Shown here piece after piece: positions 1-9,619 of a stretch of 64,000 bases of DNA. A program made the position numbers and the translations under genes. The notes below the pieces were generated by a model. That model worked only from the letters and a program-made list of their open reading frames with translations, did no database searches and had not been told where the DNA came from. The DNA comes from JAVBWI01 sp036677445. GTDB taxonomy: Bacteria; Bacillota; Clostridia; Christensenellales; CAG-138. Location of the stretch: positions 68,818 to 132,817 of the forward strand of contig JAVBWI010000019.1 of assembly GCA_036677445.1 (NCBI GenBank), read 5' to 3'. The number at the start of each line of letters is the position of its first letter. The stretch's first letter is position 1.

Positions 1-810
1 CATTCAGATTATCTATCTGAATTTCAAGCGCGTTTTCAGCACTCTTGCGATCAGTCGCTCAATCATGTTCTCGCTGACGGTACGGAACGGACACTTAGTG
101 AATCCATCGATGATACGATGTACGGCCTTCATTTACATGCTGATGAAGAAAGGATTCATCGTATCGCCCAAGACAATGATCTACTTAGATTGTATTGCGT
201 AGTAACATTTGTAAAGGGAATTGAAGCCTTAGTCATAGAATTGTCGGATTTTCTTGAGGTGAACGGCGTGCGTTGCATCGAAGAAGCGCACCACTTTCGT
301 GCCCCAGTGATTCATCTCGAGTCGAGAGATTCAGAATTACGAAATGTCATTGGCTCACCTTATTGGAGTAACCTGATTGGCTCTGACATGACTTTGGAAA
401 TCACTGACGCCACTTCAGGTGATTTGCTCGCACAACACACATATGAAGAATGGCAAATGTGGGCGACCGCTTCCGCTTTCATGCAATTACTAGCACAGGA
501 GCCGTTTTCTTATGATGAAATGAAGAAAGTTGTGTTTGAACCAACCATCTCTGACTGGGGCGACTTTTCCAAAGCCGCCGCATATTACAAAACTATTCCG
601 TCGCCGGGAATGAGTTCTTTTATTGATTATAACGAACAGCGTGATGTTGCTTATATCAATGTAATTCCAAACATAGAAAAGAGCTTAATCATTGAATCCC
701 CTCAGATAATTGCGGGTGTCTATGTGGTCACACTTGTAAAAGATCAAAGGTTGGGTGAGTGGAGAGTACATGCCTTCGGTGCTCATCTTGACCCGATTAT
801 TCGTGATTGA
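1..810 (+). CDS. Hypothetical protein, 5' end cut by the window
   Basis: An open frame runs from the first base without a stop, so the ATG at 118 is probably internal and the gene begins upstream of the window. At least 269 residues are visible. The protein is soluble and acidic, rich in aromatic residues, with no signal peptide, membrane segment or motif that I recognise. A terminator-like hairpin follows at about 895, so it is probably transcribed separately from the helicase gene. It could be ICE cargo or an upstream ICE gene. No function is proposed. Confidence 0.6.
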   Translation, partial: HSDYLSEFQARFQHSCDQSLNHVLADGTERTLSESIDDTMYGLHLHADEERIHRIAQDNDLLRLYCVVTFVKGIEALVIELSDFLEVNGVRCIEEAHHFRAPVIHLESRDSELRNVIGSPYWSNLIGSDMTLEITDATSGDLLAQHTYEEWQMWATASAFMQLLAQEPFSYDEMKKVVFEPTISDWGDFSKAAAYYKTIPSPGMSSFIDYNEQRDVAYINVIPNIEKSLIIESPQIIAGVYVVTLVKDQRLGEWRVHAFGAHLDPIIRD

Positions 811-894
811 TCGCATTTATTTTTCTTGGTAAAGTTAGGAATCGGAATCTGCATAAACAACAACCTGAGTTTCGCATTTTGTTTATACCCTACC

Positions 895-919
895 AAGCAG
901 TTCCGGCTGCTTTTTCTTT
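895..919 (+). terminator. Short terminator-like hairpin
   Basis: A 6-bp stem (AAGCAG/CTGCTT, loop TTCCGG) is followed by a T-rich tract. It lies between the truncated first gene and the helicase start and could end the upstream transcript or attenuate the helicase one. Confidence 0.45.
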
Positions 920-945
920 ACCCCAAAACTTATAAGGAGGTAATC

Positions 946-3900
946 ATGGTCACAAAACTGCAAACCGTGTCCGAGCTGACCACCCAGACGATGCACAGGC
1001 TCACCAATTCCGTAAGCGAATGGATGAGCTTTTTAGATTCCGCGGCGTGGCTTTACAAGTACCCATGGCACGAGCAGATCATGATATATGCGCAGCGGCC
1101 GGATGCAACGGCATGCGCGTCCATAGATCTTTGGAACAGCGCATTTCACCGCTGGATAAACAAGGGCGCAAAGGGTATCCCCATCATTGACGATAGCGGC
1201 GCAAAGCCCGTGTTGCGGTATGTGTTTGATGTTTCCGATACTAATACGCGCTATAACATTCCCTTTCGCTTGTGGGAAGCCCGCGAAGCGCATGGGCCGC
1301 AAATCCTGGAGGAGTTGCAAAACAGCTTCGGAGAGATCAGCGAATACGAGGGGCTTCATTTCTCCGACCAGCTTATGGGGATTATCCATAACGCCGTCAC
1401 GGACAACAGTGCCGATTACTCCAGCGCGCTCATGCGTTCCCTTGCAGGCAGCGCCCTTGGCGAATACGATGATTTCAACGTTAGGGTTTGGTTTGAGCAG
1501 GTCACAGAATTGAGCGTTGCCTACTGCATTTTCACCCGGTTGGGATATGACGCGCGATCATATTTTGACGCTTCGGACTTTGTTCCGGTCATGGACTTCA
1601 ATACGCCGGACACCATCGCACAGCTTGGCACGGCGACGGCGGATATTTCCGAAATGGTGCTTCGACAGATCGAGCGCAGCGTCCGCAGTATGGAAATGCA
1701 GGAGCGCGGCACACTTGCAAACGCTGAAAGGGTATCGCAGAATAAAGACAGAGAAAATGAAAGGAGCGGTGAACATGGAACTGACATACAGGCAGAACGG
1801 GGATTACCTGATTCCCGATATCGAGATGGATACGCAGCCGACGGAGCAGATTGGCAAATACGGGATGATGCGCAAATCGTTTCTGAGGGAGCATCAGAAA
1901 GGAACGTACAACAGCCTTCTCCTCCAGAACAAGCTGACGGCGCACCTCTTGGAGATCGACCGGACAGCGAGGGCGCAGGTCGAGCAGGCGGTGGCGCGGA
2001 TGGCCAAGGCCGAGGGTGTAACCGAGGAATTGAAGGCCCGCGACCAGATGGCATGGGTGGGCCGAATGAACAATATCAGGCACCGGGCCGAGGAAGCGGT
2101 GATAGCCGACCTGATCCACAGCTAAGCCTGTTTCCCACAGCGGACGGGCAAATAGCACTGATTGAACAGGCAGAGGCCGAAAAAGCCTCTGCTTTTTCTA
2201 TTTCACAAGCAGATATCGACGGCGAGTTGATGCGCGGCAGCGGCTTTCATGACGGAAAATACCGCATTTACCGCTTTTATCAAAGCCAGCCCTCCACGCA
2301 GGACGCTTTAGCCTTTCTCAAAAAGGAATATGGCATAGGCGGGCATTCGCACACCTTTTTGGACGGTCAGCAGGGCTTTGTCGACCACGACGGGAAAGGG
2401 CTTACGTTTAGAAAACGCGGCAGCGATACAACGACCGTCCTTTCATGGACGAAGATGCATCGCAGGATATCGGAGCTAATCGCCCTTGACCGTTACCTGT
2501 CCGAAAAAGAAAAAGCGTATCTTCCCACTTACGAAAAGAAACAGGCGGAACAGGCGGCGCAGCGGGCCGAAAAACGCGCCGCAAATGAAGTGTTGCGTGC
2601 CGCTGCCGCGGCGCTGGATGAGCAGCGCACTACCGCGATATACCGCTATTCCCTTGGAGATGAGGTGCAGCTTGGCGCGCAGGCCTACACCATCCTCGGA
2701 TATGACGATACGGCGTTCATGCTGTCCGATCCGCAGTATCCCCTGCTTTCGGAGGAGGTGCCCCGAGAGGTTTTTGAGCGGCGTTTGCGCGAAAGCCCGG
2801 CAAACGACCACCTGATCGTACGGAAAATGGAAACTGCGCAGCAGGAAGAAGCGGTCACGAAAGAACAGGAACTGGTTGCCGTCCGCAAGGACGATACGCC
2901 CACCATCGGTTTGGATGAGGACAGCGCCGTATACACGGAAGTGGAGGTGGAACTGCCGGACGCGCTCGTCCCCGCGTGGGAACAGCTTCCCCAGGGCGAA
3001 GTGCTGCGCGCGCGCATTGATCTTATGCCCGCGATTGAAAAACCGCCCAAGCTGGATTTTCGTATCACCGATGATACACTCGGGCATGGCGGCGCAAAGG
3101 CAAAATACCAGATGAACGTGGCAGCGATCCGCGCGCTGCAGACGATAGAGGCAGAAAAGCGCATGGCCATGGCGGAGGAGCAGGAAACCCTCTCCCGCTA
3201 TGTCGGGTGGGGCGGTGTTGCGGAAGCTTTCGACGATACGAAGGATAATTGGCGCAAGGAATATGAGGAACTCAAGGGCTTACTCACCGAAGAAGAATAC
3301 GAATCCGCCCGCGCGTCCACGCTGAACGCTCACTACACTTCGCCCACGGTCATCAAGGCGATCTACTCTGCTATCGAGAGCATGGGCTTTCACGGAGGCA
3401 ACGTGCTGGAGCCTGCCTGTGGTGTTGGCAATTTCTTTGGGTTACTGCCCGAGAACATGAAAGGCAGCAAGCTCTACGGCGTGGAGCTGGATTCCATTAC
3501 GGGTCGCATCGCCCGCCAGCTTTACCAGAGCGCAAACATTGCTATACAGGGCTTCGAGCAGACGTACCTGCCGGACAGTTTTTTTGATATCGCCATTGGC
3601 AATGTGCCGTTCGGGGATTACGGCGTCGCGGACAAGCGGTACGACAAAAATCATTTCCTGATCCACGACTATTTCTTCGCGAAGGCGCTCGACAAGGTGC
3701 GTCCAGGCGGCGTCATCGCCTTTATCACCTCCTCCGGTACGATGGACAAGAAAAACTCCGCCGTACGCAAGTATATCGCGCAGCGCGCCGATTTCATCGG
3801 CGCGGTAAGGCTTCCCAACAACGCCTTTCTCGCCAACGCCGGAACGCAGGTGGTTACGGACATCCTGTTTTTGCAAAAGCGTGACCGGACGATAGAGACG

Positions 3901-6900
3901 GAGCCGGAATGGGTGCATCTCGGCAAAAGCGCTGAGGGCTTCACCATCAATCAGTATTTCATCGACAACCCTGAAATGGTGCTTGGAACGCTGACGGAGG
4001 AACACACGCAGTATGGGCGGCAGGAATGTACCTGTGCCCCCATCTCCGGCGCAGACCTTGCGGAACAGCTTCGCGACGCCATGGCCAGCATCCACGCCGA
4101 GATTACCGAGTACGAGCGCGAGGATGAGCTGGATGAAAGCGCCGCGGAGAGTATTCCCGCCGACCCTGATGTGCGCAATTTCAGCTTTGCGTCGATGGAC
4201 GGGCAGATCTATTTCCGTGAAAACAGCCGCATGAACAAGGTGGAGGTTTCCGTCACGGCGACAAACCGTATCAAGGGAATGATCGGGCTGCGCGACTGTA
4301 CCCGGCGGCTCATCGAATACCAGCTTGAGGGCTGTCCCGACGAGATGATCGCCCGCGAGCAGCGCAACCTAAATATCCTGTACGACAGCTTTACAAAGAA
4401 ATACGGCCTGCTGAACAGCCGCGCCAACGATATGGCATTTTCGGACGACAGCGCTTATTGCCTGCTCTGCTCCCTTGAGGTGATCGACGAAAACGGGGAC
4501 CTCTCCCGCAAAGCGGATATGTTTACGAAACGCACCATCCGGCAGCAGAGCGTGATTACGGCGGTGGACACCGCAAGTGAAGCCCTGGCCGTATCCCTTG
4601 CGGAAAGGGCGCGCGTGGATATGCCGTTCATGGCGGAGCTTACGGGAAAAACCGAGCAGCAGCTTGAGGACGAGCTTTCGGGCGTGATCTTTCGTGACTT
4701 TGGCGATCTTGACCCGGTACAGATGGCGTGGGCGTTCTTTGACCCTGCCCGGTATCCCTTTGTGACCGCGGATGAATTTCTGTCCGGCGATGTGCGCGCC
4801 AAGCTGAGGCAGGCACAGGGCATCTATGATATGCTGCGCGGCCACTGCAACGACGCGGGGTTGCTGCATACCATCCGGGTCCATGTGGAGGCGCTTGAAA
4901 AGGTGCAGCCCGTGGACTTGACCGCAAGCGAGATCGACGTGCGTTTGGGCGCAACATGGCTTCCGCAGGATGTGATTGAGAAATTCGTCTTTGAGCTGTT
5001 GAAGCCCTCCTATTACGCGCAAAACAAGATACGGGTGCACTTCTCTCCCTATACGGCGGCATGGAATATCGAGAACAAAAGCGCCGATTACGGTAGCGTC
5101 GGTGCCAATGTGACGTATGGCACCAAGCGTATCAATGCCTATAAGATCATCGAGGAAACGCTGAACCTCAAGGATGTGCGCATCTACGATACCGTTACGG
5201 ATGAAAACGGCAACGAAGCGCGGGTACTGAACAAAAAAGAAACCATACTCGCGCAGCAAAAGCAGCAGGCCATCAAGGACGCTTTCCGCGATTGGATCTG
5301 GGCCGACCCCACGCGGCGCGACGAGTTGACCGCTTTATACAATACAAAATTCAACAGCACCCGTCCCCGCGAGTATGACGGGAGTCATATCCGCTTTGTC
5401 GGCATGAACCCCGAAATTAAACTGCGGCCCCATCAGGTGAACGCTATCGCGCGTATCCTGTACGGCGGCAACAGCCTGCTTGCGCACGTTGTCGGCGCAG
5501 GCAAAACATTCGAGATGGTGGGCGCGTCCATGGAGTTAAAGCGCCTTGGCTTGTGCCAAAAGAGCCTGTTTGTGGTGCCGAACCACTTGACGGAGCAATG
5601 GGCGGCGGAATTTTTGCAGCTCTATCCCGCCGCCAACATCCTTGTGGCAACCAAAAAGGACTTTGAAACCCGCAGCCGCAAGAAGTTCTGTGGACGAATC
5701 GCTACGGGGGACTATGATGCCGTGATCATCGGGCATTCGCAGTTTGAGAAGATACCCATGAGCTTGGAACGGCAGCGGGCGGTGCTGCAGGAGCAGCTTG
5801 ACGAGATCATGGACGGGATTGCGGACGCGAAGTCCGCGAACGCCGAGCGATTCACCGTCAAGCAGTTAGAAAAAACGAAAAAATGTATCAAGCTCAAGCT
5901 CGATAAGCTCAACGATCAGACGCGCAAGGATGATGTAGTGACCTTTGAAGAATTGGGCGTTGACCGCCTTTTTGTGGACGAGGCGCATCTTTACAAAAAT
6001 TTGTTCCTATTTACAAAAATGCGGAATGTAGCGGGACTTTCACAGACGGAGGCGCAGAAATCCTCCGACCTGTTCATGAAATGCCGCTATCTGGACGAGC
6101 TCACGAATGGCCGCGGCACCGTGTTCGCAACAGGAACACCCATATCGAACAGCATGACCGAAATGTATACCATGCAGCGGTATCTTCAATATGAAACGCT
6201 GCAGCGGCAGGGGCTTACCCATTTTGATGCCTGGGCGAGTACATTCGGGGAAACCGTCACAGCCATAGAGCTTGCACCGGAGGGTACGGGCTATCGGGCC
6301 AAGACGCGGTTCGCGCGGTTTTACAATCTCCCCGAGCTGATCGCCATGTTCAAACAGGTCGCGGATATCCAGACCGCCGATATGCTTGATCTGCCGGTGC
6401 CGGAGGTTGACTATCACAATATCGTGATTAAGCCCTCCGAGTACCAGCGGGATATGGTGGCATCCTTTGCGGAGCGGGCCGACCGGGTGCGAAAAGGTAT
6501 GGTCGAGCCCGCGGTCGATAACATGCTCAAAATTACCAACGACGGGCGCAAGCTCGCCCTCGATCAGCGGCTTGTCAACGCCATGCTGCCGGACGGCGGG
6601 GAAAGCAAGGTTAACGTCTGCATGGATTATATTTATAAGGTTTGGGAGGAAAACAAAGAAAAACGGTTGACGCAGCTTGTGTTCTGCGATCTTTCCACAC
6701 CGCATAACGATGGAAGCTTCAATGTATACGATGACCTCAAGGCGAAGCTTGTGGAGCGCGGCATTCCCTCGGAGCAAGTCGCCTTCATACATGACGCGAA
6801 CACCGAAGTCAAAAAAGCTGAGCTGTTCGGCAATGTCCGCAAGGGCCGTGTCCGCATTCTGATTGGCTCGACCACAAAAATGGGCGCGGGCACGAACGTG

Positions 6901-7881
6901 CAGAAGCGTCTTGTCGCGGAGCATCATCTGGATATTCCGTGGAGGCCAAGCGACATTGAGCAGCGCGAGGGCCGCGCCATCCGGCAGGGCAACGAAAACG
7001 AGCGCGTAGGTATCTACCGTTATGTGACCGAAAATACCTTCGATAGCTACATGTGGCAGACCATCGAAAACAAGCAGAAGTTCATCAGCCAAATCATGAC
7101 TTCAAAATCGCCCGTCCGCTCCTGTGAGGACATTGATGAAACGGCGCTTTCCTATGCCGAGATCAAAGCCCTTGCCACGGGAAATCCGCACATCAAGGAA
7201 AAGATGGACTTGGAGATCAGCGTTTCGCGTCTGAAGCTTATCAAAGCCAACTTCCAGAGCCAGAAATATGCGCTGGAGGATAGTCTTATAAAGCACTTCC
7301 CAAAGGAGATCAGGATTGCCGAAGAGCAGATAGCGGGTTATAAGCAGGACATGGCACTGTATGAACAGCATAAAGCCGAGGACTTTCCGGGCATGACGCT
7401 GTGTGGCATATCGTATGCCGAGAAAAAGGATGCGGGCGCAGCGCTCATTGAAACCTGCAAGGTGCAGGCCTCGCCGGAGCCGAAAGAGATAGGCAGCTAT
7501 CGCGGCTTTGCTCTGCTTTTGTCCTACAACACCTTCGGCAAAGCCTTTCGGCTGGCGCTCAAGGGTGCGCTTTCCCACACCATAGACCTGAGCAGCGATA
7601 TTCACGGTAATATTCAGCGTATGAACAATGCGCTGGAAGCGTTGCCCGCGCGCCTTTCTGTCTGTGAAAAGGCTCTCGCTGACCTTAAGCAGCAGATGGA
7701 GAACTCAAAGACGGAGATTGCAAAGCCGTTCGCGCAGGAGGAGGAGCTAAAGACAAAGGCGGCGCGGCTTGCGGAGCTGGACTCGCTTCTCAATATGGAT
7801 AAAAAGCAAAATGAGGCGCTTGACGTCGAGCCGGATAATGATGCTATCGAAATTGAGCGAAAACGCGATTGCGCAAGATAA
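946..7881 (+). CDS. SNF2-type helicase / N6-DNA methylase fusion of ICE
   Basis: A 2311-residue DNA-processing protein typical of Clostridial conjugative elements. The N-terminal part (about 1-250) resembles the LtrC/ArdC-like region found in this family. About 275-395 is a disordered Gly/Pro/Glu/Arg-rich linker. A methylase module carries an NVPF motif near residue 885. A superfamily 2 helicase core follows, with Walker A VGAGKT near 1515, DEAH near 1680 and a motif VI region (EGRAIRQGNE) near 2010. The C-terminus is probably coiled-coil. The ATG at 946 has a perfect AAGGAGG 5 nt upstream; a longer TTG start at 826 lacks one. The family probably protects or processes element DNA during transfer, but exact activity is not shown. 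The linker overlaps a second gene in another frame. Confidence 0.9.
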   Translation: MVTKLQTVSELTTQTMHRLTNSVSEWMSFLDSAAWLYKYPWHEQIMIYAQRPDATACASIDLWNSAFHRWINKGAKGIPIIDDSGAKPVLRYVFDVSDTNTRYNIPFRLWEAREAHGPQILEELQNSFGEISEYEGLHFSDQLMGIIHNAVTDNSADYSSALMRSLAGSALGEYDDFNVRVWFEQVTELSVAYCIFTRLGYDARSYFDASDFVPVMDFNTPDTIAQLGTATADISEMVLRQIERSVRSMEMQERGTLANAERVSQNKDRENERSGEHGTDIQAERGLPDSRYRDGYAADGADWQIRDDAQIVSEGASERNVQQPSPPEQADGAPLGDRPDSEGAGRAGGGADGQGRGCNRGIEGPRPDGMGGPNEQYQAPGRGSGDSRPDPQLSLFPTADGQIALIEQAEAEKASAFSISQADIDGELMRGSGFHDGKYRIYRFYQSQPSTQDALAFLKKEYGIGGHSHTFLDGQQGFVDHDGKGLTFRKRGSDTTTVLSWTKMHRRISELIALDRYLSEKEKAYLPTYEKKQAEQAAQRAEKRAANEVLRAAAAALDEQRTTAIYRYSLGDEVQLGAQAYTILGYDDTAFMLSDPQYPLLSEEVPREVFERRLRESPANDHLIVRKMETAQQEEAVTKEQELVAVRKDDTPTIGLDEDSAVYTEVEVELPDALVPAWEQLPQGEVLRARIDLMPAIEKPPKLDFRITDDTLGHGGAKAKYQMNVAAIRALQTIEAEKRMAMAEEQETLSRYVGWGGVAEAFDDTKDNWRKEYEELKGLLTEEEYESARASTLNAHYTSPTVIKAIYSAIESMGFHGGNVLEPACGVGNFFGLLPENMKGSKLYGVELDSITGRIARQLYQSANIAIQGFEQTYLPDSFFDIAIGNVPFGDYGVADKRYDKNHFLIHDYFFAKALDKVRPGGVIAFITSSGTMDKKNSAVRKYIAQRADFIGAVRLPNNAFLANAGTQVVTDILFLQKRDRTIETEPEWVHLGKSAEGFTINQYFIDNPEMVLGTLTEEHTQYGRQECTCAPISGADLAEQLRDAMASIHAEITEYEREDELDESAAESIPADPDVRNFSFASMDGQIYFRENSRMNKVEVSVTATNRIKGMIGLRDCTRRLIEYQLEGCPDEMIAREQRNLNILYDSFTKKYGLLNSRANDMAFSDDSAYCLLCSLEVIDENGDLSRKADMFTKRTIRQQSVITAVDTASEALAVSLAERARVDMPFMAELTGKTEQQLEDELSGVIFRDFGDLDPVQMAWAFFDPARYPFVTADEFLSGDVRAKLRQAQGIYDMLRGHCNDAGLLHTIRVHVEALEKVQPVDLTASEIDVRLGATWLPQDVIEKFVFELLKPSYYAQNKIRVHFSPYTAAWNIENKSADYGSVGANVTYGTKRINAYKIIEETLNLKDVRIYDTVTDENGNEARVLNKKETILAQQKQQAIKDAFRDWIWADPTRRDELTALYNTKFNSTRPREYDGSHIRFVGMNPEIKLRPHQVNAIARILYGGNSLLAHVVGAGKTFEMVGASMELKRLGLCQKSLFVVPNHLTEQWAAEFLQLYPAANILVATKKDFETRSRKKFCGRIATGDYDAVIIGHSQFEKIPMSLERQRAVLQEQLDEIMDGIADAKSANAERFTVKQLEKTKKCIKLKLDKLNDQTRKDDVVTFEELGVDRLFVDEAHLYKNLFLFTKMRNVAGLSQTEAQKSSDLFMKCRYLDELTNGRGTVFATGTPISNSMTEMYTMQRYLQYETLQRQGLTHFDAWASTFGETVTAIELAPEGTGYRAKTRFARFYNLPELIAMFKQVADIQTADMLDLPVPEVDYHNIVIKPSEYQRDMVASFAERADRVRKGMVEPAVDNMLKITNDGRKLALDQRLVNAMLPDGGESKVNVCMDYIYKVWEENKEKRLTQLVFCDLSTPHNDGSFNVYDDLKAKLVERGIPSEQVAFIHDANTEVKKAELFGNVRKGRVRILIGSTTKMGAGTNVQKRLVAEHHLDIPWRPSDIEQREGRAIRQGNENERVGIYRYVTENTFDSYMWQTIENKQKFISQIMTSKSPVRSCEDIDETALSYAEIKALATGNPHIKEKMDLEISVSRLKLIKANFQSQKYALEDSLIKHFPKEIRIAEEQIAGYKQDMALYEQHKAEDFPGMTLCGISYAEKKDAGAALIETCKVQASPEPKEIGSYRGFALLLSYNTFGKAFRLALKGALSHTIDLSSDIHGNIQRMNNALEALPARLSVCEKALADLKQQMENSKTEIAKPFAQEEELKTKAARLAELDSLLNMDKKQNEALDVEPDNDAIEIERKRDCAR
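1775..2125 (+). CDS. tnpV: TnpV-family transposon protein, overprinted in another frame
   Basis: A 116-residue protein starting MELTYRQNGDY and ending in a helical, Arg/Glu-rich segment matches my memory of the TnpV family (transposon-encoded protein of Clostridial mobile elements). It lies entirely inside the helicase/methylase gene, same strand, shifted frame. Its ATG has an AAAGGAGC ribosome binding site 8 nt upstream, which argues that it is really translated. The host gene encodes a low-complexity linker here, so it can tolerate dual coding. The frame is open further upstream to 1517, but that part looks like a shadow. TnpV's biochemical role is not known to me. Confidence 0.7.
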   Translation: MELTYRQNGDYLIPDIEMDTQPTEQIGKYGMMRKSFLREHQKGTYNSLLLQNKLTAHLLEIDRTARAQVEQAVARMAKAEGVTEELKARDQMAWVGRMNNIRHRAEEAVIADLIHS

Positions 7882-7890
7882 CGAAATCTG

Positions 7891-7919
7891 TTGCATATTT
7901 CCCCGATTGTGGATATACT
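7891..7919 (+). promoter_or_regulatory. Sigma-A-type promoter of the toxin-antitoxin pair
   Basis: TTGCAT and TATACT are separated by 17 nt, a good vegetative promoter, with its start region immediately inside the adjoining palindrome. It gives the antitoxin-toxin pair its own transcription. Confidence 0.65.
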
Positions 7920-7950
7920 ATTAGTAGGAAAGTAGCACTTTCCTACTAAT
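7920..7950. promoter_or_regulatory. 13-bp palindrome, probable antitoxin operator
   Basis: ATTAGTAGGAAAG and its exact complement flank a 5-nt centre, directly downstream of the -10 box and upstream of the antitoxin start. There is no T-tract, so it is not a terminator. AbrB/MazE-type antitoxins commonly bind such palindromes to repress their own operon; binding here is inferred. Confidence 0.6.
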
Positions 7951-7969
7951 GCCACGGGAGGTGAATACT

Positions 7970-8227
7970 ATGTTGGCAGAACTTCGCGGCAAGTCGCAGA
8001 TCACGATCCCGAAAGAGGTCGTTTCCAAGCTCGGCATCAAGGAAGGCGATAAACTCGAAATCACGGAAAAGGATGGCGTGATTCAGCTCATCCCCGTGGT
8101 GGTTTACCCCAAGAAGTTTGTAGACGAGCTTAAAATGGAGATCAATGATGTAAAGGCCAAGGTGAAGGCTGGAAGCCAGCCTGTTTTCGATAGCATCGAC
8201 AGCCTATTTGATGAATTGGAGAAATAG
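7970..8227 (+). CDS. AbrB/MazE-type antitoxin
   Basis: An 85-residue protein with a SpoVT/AbrB-like swapped-hairpin DNA-binding domain at residues 1-45 (GKSQITIPKEV, LGIKEGD). The acidic helical tail probably wraps and neutralises the toxin encoded 2 nt downstream. An ATG 21 nt further upstream falls within the operator palindrome; the start used here has GGGAGGTG at a proper distance. The pair has its own promoter and palindromic operator and probably stabilises the ICE in the host. Confidence 0.85.
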   Translation: MLAELRGKSQITIPKEVVSKLGIKEGDKLEITEKDGVIQLIPVVVYPKKFVDELKMEINDVKAKVKAGSQPVFDSIDSLFDELEK

Positions 8228-8229
8228 GG

Positions 8230-8496
8230 ATGGCATATCAGTTTACCTTTACCGACCGCTTCAAGAAGCATTTCAAAAAGCTGAATGCGAATGAGAAAAA
8301 GCAGCTTCAAAACAAGCTGGAGCTGCTTTCCGAAAACCCCATGCACCCTTCCCTGCGTACAAAGCGGATACAGGGAACGACCGACCTGTTTGAATGCAGC
8401 GTCAACATGGACATTCGCATTATTTGGTTTTACGAGGGTAACGTCATGATTATCCTCGTGGATGTGGGGCATCACGACATTTTGGATCAATACTAA
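8230..8496 (+). CDS. RelE/ParE-superfamily toxin
   Basis: An 88-residue basic protein with the RelE/YafQ/HigB-like layout: N-terminal helices rich in Lys (FKKHFKKL), then a strand region with RTKRIQG and ECSVNMDIRIIWFYE, and a C-terminal segment ending in VGHHDIL. Members are usually ribosome-dependent mRNA endonucleases, though some ParE-like members poison gyrase; the sequence alone does not decide. It starts 2 nt after the antitoxin stop, so translation is probably coupled. A terminator follows immediately. Confidence 0.8.
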   Translation: MAYQFTFTDRFKKHFKKLNANEKKQLQNKLELLSENPMHPSLRTKRIQGTTDLFECSVNMDIRIIWFYEGNVMIILVDVGHHDILDQY

Positions 8497-8512
8497 TAAC
8501 AAACGAGTCGCA

Positions 8513-8544
8513 GAAAGGCGTCGGATTACTCCGGCGTCTTTTTC
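8513..8544 (+). terminator. Rho-independent terminator after the toxin gene
   Basis: A stem of about 12 bp (AAAGGCGTCGGA, loop TTAC, TCCGGCGTCTTT, with G-T pairs) runs into TTTTTC. It closes the toxin-antitoxin unit just before the next ribosome binding site. Confidence 0.7.
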
Positions 8545-8574
8545 TATATCAGGAAGGAGGAAGTGAACCACGGT

Positions 8575-9579
8575 ATGGAAAATCGAAAGCAGGTATCACC
8601 GGAGCAGATCGAGCGGGCGCGGCAGCTTGATCTGCTTTCTTATTTACAGCAATACGAACCGCATGAGCTTGTACAGGTCGGCAGCGGCGTCTATTCCACC
8701 CGCACCAACGACAGCCTGAAAATCTCGCATGGCAAATGGTTCCGATGGTCAACGGGTGTCGGCGGCGTCAGCGCGCTGGATTATCTCGTAAAGGTGCGGG
8801 ATATGAGATTTGTGGATGCGGTGCTGCATCTATGCGATTGCCTGCGTTTTGAGCCGCCCGAAAAGCATTTTGCGCCAAAGCCACTAAAAAAATCGCCGTT
8901 TGTTCTGCCCAAGCCGAGCAAAAGCAATGACCGGGTGATCGACTACCTCATGCAGCGCGGCATCGGAATCGCGCTTTTACGGTTCTGCATCAACACAGGC
9001 AGGCTGTATGAGGACGAACGCCATAACTGCTGTTTCGTAGGCTTTGATCCGCAGGGTGCTCCCCGTTATGCCACGCTTAGAAGTAGCGGCGCAAGCTCAA
9101 CATTTCTGCGGGAGATAGAAGGAAGCGACAAGCGATACTCCTTATCCCTGCCGCCGCAGGAACAATCCCATACGCTGTATTTATTTGAAAGCGCCATAGA
9201 CTGCCTTTCCTTTATAGAATTGCAGCGCATGGAAACGGAGAACTGGAGTCCGGGGAACTATCTTTCCCTGTCGGGGGTTTACCAGCCGAAGAAGGAATTG
9301 TCCGAAACGCCACTGCCCATCGCGCTCATGCAGTTTTTGCAGGACAATCCGCACATCAATCATGTTGCCCTATGCCTGGATAACGATGATGCGGGCAGAA
9401 ACGCGGCACTGGCAATCAGCACCCTGCTGCCGGAGCGGTACACTACGGAGCTATTGCCGCCAACGGAAGGCAAGGACTACAACGATCAGCTTATGCAGCG
9501 AAAGGGCATACCGATGACCGTTCGCACACGGGGCGGAAAAGCCCCCCGAACACACAAACAGGAGGAAAATGAAAGATAA
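8575..9579 (+). CDS. DUF3991/TOPRIM-domain ICE protein
   Basis: A 334-residue protein of the DUF3991/TOPRIM type found in conjugative elements. The N-terminal third (LLSYLQQYEPHEL, HGKWFRWSTGVGG) resembles the primase-like N domain of the family without an obvious zinc finger. The TOPRIM part is seen as LYLFESAIDCLSF (about 200-212) and CLDNDDAGRNAA (about 262-273), which carry the metal-binding Glu and Asp residues. It probably helps replicate or process transferred single-stranded DNA. A GTG at 8563 is closer to AAGGAGG (only 2 nt away); the ATG is preferred because family members start at MENRK-like sequences. Confidence 0.85.
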   Translation: MENRKQVSPEQIERARQLDLLSYLQQYEPHELVQVGSGVYSTRTNDSLKISHGKWFRWSTGVGGVSALDYLVKVRDMRFVDAVLHLCDCLRFEPPEKHFAPKPLKKSPFVLPKPSKSNDRVIDYLMQRGIGIALLRFCINTGRLYEDERHNCCFVGFDPQGAPRYATLRSSGASSTFLREIEGSDKRYSLSLPPQEQSHTLYLFESAIDCLSFIELQRMETENWSPGNYLSLSGVYQPKKELSETPLPIALMQFLQDNPHINHVALCLDNDDAGRNAALAISTLLPERYTTELLPPTEGKDYNDQLMQRKGIPMTVRTRGGKAPRTHKQEENER

Positions 9580-9619
9580 CGTCGTTTTTTGCACACAGAA
9601 GGGTTGTGATACGGAATGA
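9569..9619 (+). CDS. 16-residue leader peptide overlapping the next start
   Basis: GGAGGAAA is followed by an ATG opening a 16-codon frame with two cysteines (MKDNVVFCTQKGCDTE). Its stop overlaps the next gene's ATG as ATGA. This arrangement suggests translational coupling. The peptide may have no function of its own. Confidence 0.4.
   Translation: MKDNVVFCTQKGCDTE

Noticed and set aside
1517..1774. Upstream extension of the TnpV frame
   Set aside because: The sequence before ATG 1775 is Arg/Ser-rich shadow coding; the ribosome binding site lies just before 1775.
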